64,000 nt of DNA from Microplitis mediator (taxonomy: Eukaryota; Arthropoda; Insecta; Hymenoptera; Braconidae). This document shows, piece by piece, positions 56,742-64,000 of the stretch. Location: positions 13,636,640-13,700,639 of the forward strand of contig NC_079977.1 of the NCBI RefSeq assembly GCF_029852145.1, written 5' to 3'. The first letter of the stretch is position 1. Every line of letters begins with the position of its first letter. The position numbers and the translations under genes were made by a program. Under the pieces are notes generated by a model that searched no databases, was not told the DNA's origin, and saw only the letters and a list, made by a program, of their open reading frames with translations.

Positions 56742-57637
56742 TGAGACAAATCGCTTTTCGTCTTCGCGATTTTTACCAGCAGCCACCAGAATTCGCGGGT
56801 TGAACCCTGGCTTAGGCTGGCCTCTAACAAATTTTATTTTACTTGGACAGAGCAGTGGGCTGGGGTTCTTGCAAAGCAAAGACCCGCACTTATTCAAACT
56901 CGGCAACGTATGAGAAAACTTATCAACTTACCTCACGGCTTATAAAATTATAGAATATTCTTATTGATGGTCAAATTACTATTTGTAACTTAATTAATAT
57001 TTATTTTATCAGACTATTCGATAAGCTTACCAGTAAAATAGGAAATAAATAGGATGAACAGATAAAAGATACAGTGAATGATTAACAAGTGCAATGATTG
57101 TTTATTGCCAATTATAATAATAAAAATTACTTACAAGAAAGTGCAAGCGCTGGATGTAATGTAGACAGATGCGTGGCACAGTATAATTTTGTATTGTGAT
57201 TATATCGCCGGTAACGTACAGTAATATCTAATTGAACTAACTTTGTTTATAATAATCAGTAAACTTGGACAGTAAAGTATATCGCAAGAGAATTGCCAGT
57301 AATACAACCATAACGCAAGTTAATTTCCCGATTCACAAAGTAGTTATCCATATTAACAAAGTCGCAAATAAATTGCTAGTATATGACAGTAAAACTAAAT
57401 TATACGTCTTATCGCTAATTGATCCAGGATCGAAGTGAAGTTCATTCACCGTAGGGTCTTAGGGCTGAGTTTTTAGGCTTGCTCCCCACTTCCCCTCACG
57501 GTCATGCGTTGAGGTGATAATTAGTCACGTGACCATGGCACTATGACTCTAGCTTTAGGTGGTTTCAGACGGCAACGAGACGGCGAAAAATGGGAACCGC
57601 AAGGCTGAGGGAGAAGATGACAATTCACATTGTCTCA
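56742..57637. mobile_element. Candidate solo LTR (896 bp)
   Basis: Begins TGAGACAAATCGC and ends CACATTGTCTCA, with short inverted ends TGAGACAA / TTGTCTCA and ATAT directly outside on both sides (4-bp duplication, weak because the flanks are TA-rich). The interior is non-coding. Only one copy is in the window, so identity as an LTR rests on end structure alone. Confidence 0.5.
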
Positions 57638-58555
57638 ATATATAGATTTTTTTTTTTCTTAGCACTAGTTTTATTAATAAATTTAAGTTGAGGATTTTTA
57701 GCAAAATTTTTTTCTAGTAAGTTTGTAATATTGCTTAGAGATTTAAGCAAACAAACTTAGATGTTTAAAAATATTAAAAAAAAAATTTTTTTTTTGTTGT
57801 AAATAATGTTTAAAATTATAAGTTTTTCTGTAAAATTAAAATATTTTAACTAAATAACTTTTAAAAATAGGTAAGATATTTTTTATGTACATGTGTTACT
57901 TTTAAAATACATGTTTGTTAAATTAATGACTTTTGTTTTTTTTATAACTATTTTTAAGTTACCGTTGAAAAAAAAAATTTTCATTTTCGTGGGCAAAATG
58001 GGGTACCCACTAAAAAAAAAAAAAAAATTCTGGATTTTAAATGAATTTGGTTAAATTTTTTTTTAAGTAAATTACATGAAGAAAAATTATATTTTACATG
58101 ATTATTAGATACAAAACAAGAAAAACAAATTTTTAATAGTTTTCATAATAAAACAAAACTTACTATTGTTTTTCAAATGACCAATGATTTTTAAAAAAGT
58201 TTAACAAAAAAAAATCTAAATAACGATCAATTATATTTACAAAAGTGATTTTGAAATGTTTAAAAACCATTTAAAACATAAATTTTTTTTTTATAAAATT
58301 TTGGGGGTACCCCGTTTTGCCTACCCTACGCCCTTTTACCCCTCCTCCTTCTCCTATATGTGCGAGCATCACGTATCGTTTTATTTATTTAGTTTTATTT
58401 TTAATAAAAATAAGTTAAATAGATAAGTTAATAAGTTAATTAATTCATTTTATTACAATTGAGTAAAGATGGCTGATTGAAATGTAAGTATGTGAATATT
58501 TAAATAATAATTTTAGTAATCTAATAATTATATTCTAATAATCCCAGCATTACCC
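57638..58555. other. AT-rich stretch with an inverted GGTACCCC motif
   Basis: GGGCAAAATGGGGTACCCA at 57990 is inverted as GGGGGTACCCCGTTTTGCC near 58302-58320, suggesting a MITE of about 340 bp with A/T-rich interior. The rest is low complexity. No gene. Confidence 0.45.
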
Positions 58556-58690
58556 GAGGGAAAATGATGATATCCAACTATATATAATTATATCTAAACG
58601 GTTAGATATAATTACATCCAAACATTGACAGGATCCAACTATATCTCATTATATATAACCATATGTAATTATCAGGGCCCGAGACTTTGT
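58556..58690. repeat. Short motif-array element (ATATAATTATATC family)
   Basis: CCCGAGGGAAAATGATGATA at the left and TAATTATCAGGGCCCGAG at the right resemble inverted ends. Five copies of ACTATATATAATTATATC-like words fill the 135 bp. Confidence 0.5.
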
Positions 58691-58871
58691 GTGCTATACC
58701 ACTACTTTTATTAGCATGAAATGTAATTTAGAAATTTGTTTTTTTATAATTCCGAAGTTTCGGAGAGCTTACCCACAAATAAAATGTTTTTATACCGATG
58801 AAAAATATTTAGTTATTATTATGAATTATTCAGGGTAAGATGAAAATTTTTTTGTTGATAAATAATCAGAG

Positions 58872-59190
58872 TTGCAAAAAATGCATTACTTTTTTTAGTG
58901 CATTACAATTTCATTACTCATTACCATTGTAATGAGAAGTGAATTCAATGTTCATTACTCAGTGATTTTTTTTTAATGAAAAATAAAATAATTTTCCAAT
59001 ACATTATTTTAATGAGTAATGTATTCCATCTTACAATACTCATTTTATTTTATAATGAATATTTTGAACTTGTCCATTAATATTTTATCTATTAATGAGT
59101 AATGTACTCCTCCCTCATTGCTCATTATTTTTTTATTTATTAATGGGTAATGCACTTGTTTCCCCATTGCTTAATTATAAAGGAGTTTTG
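58872..59190. repeat. Motif-array element (AATGAGTAATG family)
   Basis: Begins TTGCAAAAAATGCATTAC, then has more than ten CATTACTCATT / AATGAGTAATG words in both orientations. The region at 62085-62350 has the same motif and ends TTTTTGCAAC, the inverse of this start. Confidence 0.6.
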
Positions 59191-59830
59191 CTTAATGACG
59201 AAGGAGTTTTTTAAAAATAGCTATAACCAGTATCATAAGAATAGACTTAAAATTATTCAAAAGCTGACTTAAAATAAAATCTGCGGGATATTTCTTTTAT
59301 TGCTGACAGTTTGGTTGAAAATAAACCAAATAATAACAATTTTTTTCTCCTATTTTTTTCGTTTTTGAGTACAATTTTCGAATAAAAAATTCTAACTATT
59401 GTATTTGTCGCCATGACGAATATTTTGAAAAATTTACTATTTTCTGATTCTTAACTGAGATAATCGAACTGATTCAGAAAATATAGTTGGTTTAGAAGTT
59501 TATGTATGGTTATATTTATACACAATATAGAATTATAATAGAAATAAGAGCATTTTTAAATTTTCAAAATGTCAAAAAATTGTACTTCTTCCACTTTTTC
59601 TTGGACTAACTTTTGATTAGCATAAATTGTCGAGTTACTGTAAATCTCACTGAAAGCTTTTCGAATAAGCTTTGAGTTAAATACTCATCTATATCTCAAA
59701 ACCGGAAAATTGTTCATCTTACTCTTTATTCAATGAAAGCTTACTCTAACATTCGTTATGGAATTGTTTTAAAAATCTTATTTTCAAACGTTTGTTTGTT
59801 TTAAGAGGTTCATGATTTTAAAGTAATCAG
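59191..59830. other. AT-rich stretch, nothing recognised
   Basis: No coding frame, RNA gene or clear repeat. Confidence 0.4.
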
Positions 59831-60080
59831 AACCCGGGAGAAAATTTTTCACGTCTACGTAGATCTACGCCTATCTCTCGCGCCATTTGTTAGATTTACG
59901 GAGATATACATAGATGTTCGTAGATAGAGTTGATCTAGGTACATCACGAGTTTCCTTTAGCCTAAAAAATTCGTTTTCATCTATGTAATCTATGTATATC
60001 TCAAACAATATTGTGCTTTATTTAGCGCCGAAATTCGTATGCACATTATATCTACCTTATGTAGATCTACTTTATTTTTT
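59831..60080. repeat. Motif-array element (CTACGTAGATC family)
   Basis: Starts CCCGGGAGAAAATTTTTCAC, then carries CTACGTAGATCTACG, GTAGATAGAG, CTATGTATATCTC and ATGTAGATCTAC words in both orientations. The right terminus is unclear. Confidence 0.55.
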
Positions 60081-60329
60081 TCAACTTCTGACATTTTCAT
60101 TGAACTTACGAAAATTGTTGGTTGAAAAAAAAAATTAAAAAATTATATTCAATTATAAAGTTTTTGTATTTTCTGCGGGCAAAATGGAGTACTTTCTGAA
60201 ATGAGTGAAACATGATTTTTTTGGAAAATTACCATAACATTCTATAAAATTGCGTTTTTATCGACATTTGAACTGGAAAAAATTACTTCTTAACGAATAA
60301 CTAAGAGCAAATTTAGAAATAGTACATTA

Positions 60330-60446
60330 CACTCCTCGGGAAGTAAATAAGAAATGTCTCAGGTCACATGTAATTGTTGGCCGAGGCGAAGCCGAGGTCA
60401 ACAAACATGTGACCTGAGACATTTCTTATTTACTTCCCGAGGAGTG
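60330..60446. mobile_element. Hairpin MITE with 42-bp arms and CpG-rich loop
   Basis: CACTCCTCGGGAAGTAAATA opens an arm that is inverse-repeated without visible error and ends GAGGAGTG. The loop holds GGCCGAGGCGAAGCCGAGG. A related half-hairpin is in FB2 (9605-9690). Confidence 0.78.
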
Positions 60447-60466
60447 TATACTATTTTTCTCTTCGA

Positions 60467-60532
60467 CGGAGGCGGAAAGCGGCAACTTCGTTTTGCACAG
60501 CGGGACGAAAGTTGACGCTTTCCGCCCGGAGG
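60467..60532. repeat. GC-rich hairpin
   Basis: GGCGGAAAGCGGCAACTTCG is inverse-repeated as CGAAAGTTGACGCTTTCCGC about 18 bases later, directly downstream of the previous hairpin. Markedly GC-richer than its surroundings. Confidence 0.6.
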
Positions 60533-60919
60533 TGAAAAAATAACTTTTTTTTTAAGTTATTCCATGCAAAAAAATTTTTTGATCGAATCAGTGTAAAGTT
60601 TTTGAATCTTTCACGAGAAATTATTTCCAATTGATAAGAAATTTAAAAAAAATTGGTAATATTTGTGCTTATTTAAGATGTGAACAGAACGATTTGATAG
60701 TGGAAAAAAAATTGTAATTATTTACAGTATATTCAAACAAATTGTTTTCTATATGTGATATACCTCAGTCTACACTGCTCGAAAATTCAATTTTATTCTC
60801 GATGAAAAATCTTAAACTAAGAAATGTATCATTATTTATTTATATACTTCTGGAAATTTGCCATCTGACCAGTAGGCTTGGCATACATGAAGTGAATTTA
60901 ATCTAATCTAAACTAATCT

Positions 60920-61075
60920 AAGAAAACCATTTCAAATGAATTGATGTTCTTGAGTCAACAGAACGAATTCTTAAGTCACGAAATTATTCTAAATCTGAGT
61001 AAATTTTTCTTGGTTCAAGAATTTGTTCTCTTGACTCAAGAACAATAATTCATTTGAAATGGTTTTCTTAGTTTA
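60920..61075. repeat. Inverted repeat with TTCTTGAGTCAA words
   Basis: AAGAAAACCATTTCAAATGA (60920) is inverted at 61050-61070, and GTTCTTGAGTCAA / TTGACTCAAGAAC form the inner stem. The words resemble the 45086-46440 family. A run of AATCTAATCTAA words precedes it (60898-60921). Confidence 0.6.
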
Positions 61076-61325
61076 AGATTCCTTCTAGTGGATCAAGTTG
61101 GATTTTTTAGCAGTGTAAATTAAACAGATAATAACTGACAAAAAATTTCACTTCGCAGAATTTATTTTATTAACAATTTTGAAGAAATTATGTCCAGAGT
61201 ATATGTCACTGCAGGGAAGTTAAATTATGTGAAAATCATCAACTCAGCATCCACTCCGCATTCATTCCACAAATCACTTCTCAAATTTTTTACAACATGT
61301 GTAATTTTCAGGTATATAATGACCA

Positions 61326-62039
61326 CCCGGGAAAAAATGATCAGACCTGACCATGCCTGTTCATGTATGATCAGGCCTGAAATTAGACCTGATCATGCCT
61401 GTTCATGTATGATTAGGCCTGAAATTAGACATGATCAGGCCTGATCATGCCTGTTCATGTCTGAAGCGTTAAATACAGTCAGGTCTGATCATGCCTGTTC
61501 ATGCCTGGTCATGTCTGAAGCGTTAAATACGCTCATGCCTGATCATACCTGTCCATGCCTGTTCATGCCTAGTCATATATGTTCATGTCTGTTCATGGCT
61601 ATTCATGTCTGCTCATAGATCTAAAATTTTGTTGACCAAGAATCTATCACGTATAAGATTTTTATTACTTGAAGTTCATACGAAACTTACTTTTCAACTA
61701 AATCTCTTAGGTCAGTGGGTAGCGAGTTACACTTTCGAGCGCAAGGTCCACGGTTCAAATCCTGCACACGCCCGAATTTATTATTTTTTGTATTTTTATA
61801 GCAATAATTATATACATGTATAATTGAATATAGTTATACATAATTACATATAATTATATAGGGCCATTTTTTATATATAATTTTTTTACCCGGGTGGGCA
61901 TGAACAGACATGAACATACCTGATCAGGCTTGAACATGCCTGATCAGGCCTGGTCAGGCATGGTCATTTTTCATGTCTGATCAGGCCTAAAGACTCATGC
62001 CTGTTCATGTCTGATCAGGTCTGATCATTTTTTCCCGGG
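61326..62039. mobile_element. CCCGGG-ended motif-array element with tRNA-like core (714 bp)
   Basis: Ends CCCGGGAAAAAATGATCAG and CTGATCATTTTTTCCCGGG are exact inverse complements. The outer 280 bp on the left and 150 bp on the right are dense with CATGCCTGTTCATG / CAGGCCTGATCATG words. The middle is ordinary DNA with a tRNA-like sequence. CA flanks both ends. Same family as 25492-26937. Confidence 0.8.
61704..61773 (+). ncRNA. tRNA-like sequence with box A and box B
   Basis: TAGGTCAGTGGGTAGCG resembles box A and GGTTCAAATCC is a good box B, in a TpsiC-like arm ending CACACGCCC. It differs from the two other tRNA-like cores and would come from a different tRNA. The acceptor stem does not close, so function as a tRNA is unlikely. 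Confidence 0.55.
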
Positions 62040-62084
62040 CATCTTGATCTGCTGAAAAGTTCTAGAGGTCCATGAATCTACACT

Positions 62085-62350
62085 TAAACTTTTTTATATT
62101 GATTAATGTGTAATTTTTCCCATTACACATTTATTTGTTAATGAATAATGTGTGGCCCATCAATACTCATTACTTATTATTTAATGAGTAAAGTATTTGT
62201 TTGCATTACCCATTAACTTTTTAATGAGTAATGTATTGCTCTACATTACTTATTCATTTTTTAACGAGCAATGAATAAAAACTCCATTACCATTAAAAAT
62301 AAAAAAAAAAGGGGTTGCATTATTTTTTACATTAAGATTTTTGCAACACT
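62085..62350. repeat. AATGAGTAATG-family element, second copy
   Basis: TTAATGAGTAATGTATTG-type words in both orientations, ending in ATTTTTGCAACACTG, the inverse of the terminus at 58872. Confidence 0.58.
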
Positions 62351-62413
62351 GATAGGGAAGAGGTGCTGCAATTGTAACAAAAAATTCTAGTTTTTCTATT
62401 TCATTTATTTTTT

Positions 62414-62563
62414 TCAACTTCCCGCTGAGAAAATCGACGATTTTCAAAAAATTCGGGAAGTTATTGTGGTTTTACCCCGATTTTCAAAAACCGGATTTTA
62501 ATCATATGTCGACATTTGAAGGTGCTAGGATGCTATTCTGACATTTTCAGAGCGATGTATGTA

Positions 62564-62612
<49 letters not shown>

Positions 62613-62628
62613 GTGTGTGTGTGTGTGC

Positions 62629-62697
<69 letters not shown>

Positions 62698-63390
62698 GAT
62701 GTAAACCTCTCATAACTTTTTGATGAATGAACCGATTTAGATGGTTCTTGCAGGATTCGAAAGATATCTTCGAACCTTGGATTTTCAAAAAAATTTTAGA
62801 CCATTTAGTCAAATAAACTCTGAGATATTTAGGAAATACGAAAAAAAAAAATTTGTTTTTTTTGTTTTTTTTTTTGGATATTGTGAAAACTGTTGGATCG
62901 ATCAATTCCAAAATCTAATCAGCTCTAGAACTCGTTAAAAGCTTTCGATTGCCATCAAGAACGTCTCAATCAGATAATCCGTTCAAAAGATATCGTCGAT
63001 GAAAGAAACAGTAGAAAACGGTTTTTTGCAAATATCGTCGAAACGACTAAACTAATCATTCTCAAAATTTTATCAGCTCTAGACCTCAATAAAACGCGCC
63101 AATTGCCACCTTACCTATCTTAATCGGATAATCCGTTTGAGAGATATCGTCGACGAAAGAATGAAAAAAAATCGTTTTTTTTCGTTTTTCGTGAATATTT
63201 CGGAAACTATCGAATCGATCAATTAAAAAATCTAATCAGCTCTAGAACTCGATAAAATTATTCGATTGCCGCCAAGAACGTCTCAATCAGATAATCCGTT
63301 CGAAAGATATTGTTGACGAAAGAAATAGTAAAAAACGGTTTTTTGCAAATATCGTCGAAACGACTGAACCAATCATTCACAAAATTTACT
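62414..63390. repeat. Complex degenerate repeat, second copy of the 39652 type
   Basis: Hairpin head AACTTCCCGCTGAGAAAATC, a CCCCGATTTTC segment, a TG run (62567-62696), then four degenerate 120-150-bp units with TCAATTCCAAAATCTAATCA, GAACGTCTCAATCAGATAAT and GATATCGTCGA(T/C)GAAAGAA. Not coding; the TG-derived frames at 62516-62704 and 62525-62911 are artefacts. Confidence 0.68.
62567..62696 (+). repeat. (TG)n microsatellite
   Basis: About 64 TG units with two or three CG interruptions, inside the repeat above. Confidence 0.95.
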
Positions 63391-63418
63391 ATAAATAACG
63401 AAAATTATCATATCACTG

Positions 63419-63722
63419 CACTGAGATTACAATTTATTTGAGCTAAATGAGATTTGTTTCAGGCAAATGAATTCCATATTTGAATGGACCCAATCAGTAT
63501 CTATTTGAGACAAAGATATGGTTCATTTGAATAAAATAATGATTTGTTTATAGTTAACAAATCTGTATTTGGGTGGTAGCACTGTAGCGCAACCAGCCGG
63601 AGTAGAATTTTTTTCAACCAAGAGTTTTTAACTATAAACAAATATATATTTGAATGAAAAAAATCATTTTTTTCATTCAAATAAATCTATTTAGTTGGCT
63701 CAAATAAATTGTTCTTTCAGTG
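63419..63722. mobile_element. Short TIR element (304 bp), CATTTGAATAAAT family
   Basis: CACTGAGATTACAATTTATT at the left and AATAAATTGTTCTTTCAGTG at the right are inverse complements with a few mismatches over 25 bp. CAAATGAATT / ATTTGAATAAA words fill both halves. The GC-richer centre (GCACTGTAGCGCAACCAGCC) has no box B. Confidence 0.7.
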
Positions 63723-63814
63723 TGTTATATCAATCAATTCAAGTAATGAGGTTAAAAATGGTAACGAAACTAATAAACCCACTTTTACTGTCTCGGATGT
63801 TCCTGAAAACTATT

Positions 63815-64000
63815 TCAGAAAGTACCGACTACTATCTTAGATAGTATACAGTCCTGTCTTACCTAGTAACAGCTGACATCTACAGATCAACACACGTGCT
63901 ATCTGCAGATAGTATCTTGTAATATCTTGGAAATGCACCTATACTTTCTGGCAGAGTACTCATTACTTTACAAATGCGACTGACTACTATCCAAGAGCGT
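63815..64000. repeat. CTATCTGACATAG-family element, cut by the window end
   Basis: Words such as GACTACTATCTTAGATAG and GTGCTATCTGCAGATAGTA match the arms of the nested element at 12808-14129 (GCGCTATCTGCAGATAGCAG there). It continues past base 64000. Confidence 0.65.

Noticed and set aside
62516..62911. Long Cys-Val or Thr-His repeat proteins over the TG runs, as also at 39523-39951
   Set aside because: Simple translation of (TG)n / (CA)n microsatellites.

Overview
The window looks like AT-rich nuclear DNA of an insect, most likely a parasitoid wasp. The lineage call is inference. It rests on the AT-rich composition, the density of transposable elements (Ty3/gypsy, R4/Dong-type LINE, DIRS, palindromic TA-inserting elements) and a decayed ankyrin gene with a PRANC-like C-terminus, a gene type known from parasitoid wasps. 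The only clearly conserved host coding sequence is one 144-bp exon (30222-30365, minus strand) resembling the C-terminal part of gamma-tubulin complex component 2 (GCP2). Its neighbouring exons were not found, so much of the window is probably intron or intergenic DNA filled with repeats.

Layout. 1-14789: seven elements sit end to end, separated only by 6-27 bp of TA-rich sequence: the right half of a palindromic element, a solo LTR (664-1700), a Ty3/gypsy provirus on the minus strand (1710-8003, two 257-bp LTRs, decayed gag and pol), and four palindromic elements (8031-9166, 9187-10512, 10519-12391, 12406-14789, the last with another palindrome inside). 14790-17384: unassigned DNA with repeat fragments and a possible orphan coding exon. 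17385-20650: a 3.3-kb palindromic element. 20827-24617: an element with TA-flanked inverted ends that holds a (TAA)n tract, a 5'-truncated R4/Dong-clade retrotransposon and a solo LTR with a perfect 5-bp target duplication. 25134-27725: another palindromic element, split by a CCCGGG-ended insertion carrying a tRNA-like core. 27726-31888: short repeats, the GCP2 exon and degenerate tandem repeats. 31889-45062: the two arms (about 580 bp each) of a large inverted repeat. The left arm is split by a palindromic element and by a DIRS tyrosine-recombinase retrotransposon (33940-38800); the right arm keeps the empty site. 45086-53282: motif-array elements, two palindromic elements and a 524-bp tandem duplication. 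53593-56609: the ankyrin/PRANC-like pseudogene with its core promoter, interrupted by a 1660-bp LTR-like element and a 115-bp MITE. 56742-64000: a candidate solo LTR and many short motif-array and hairpin repeats.

The most unusual theme is a set of non-coding elements. Each is built from many degenerate forward and reverse copies of one short motif, and the motif differs from family to family (for example CATGATC/CCTGATCAGG, CTATCTGACATAG, TTTTTACTC, CTACGTAGATC, AATGAGTAATG, TTCTTGATTCAAGAA). Several share GC-rich ends followed by an A-run (CCCGGGAAAAAA, CACGGAAAAAAA, ACACGGAAAGAA), and three carry a tRNA-like core with pol III box A and box B. No transposase is encoded here for these or for the palindromic elements, so both would depend on enzymes supplied from elsewhere.
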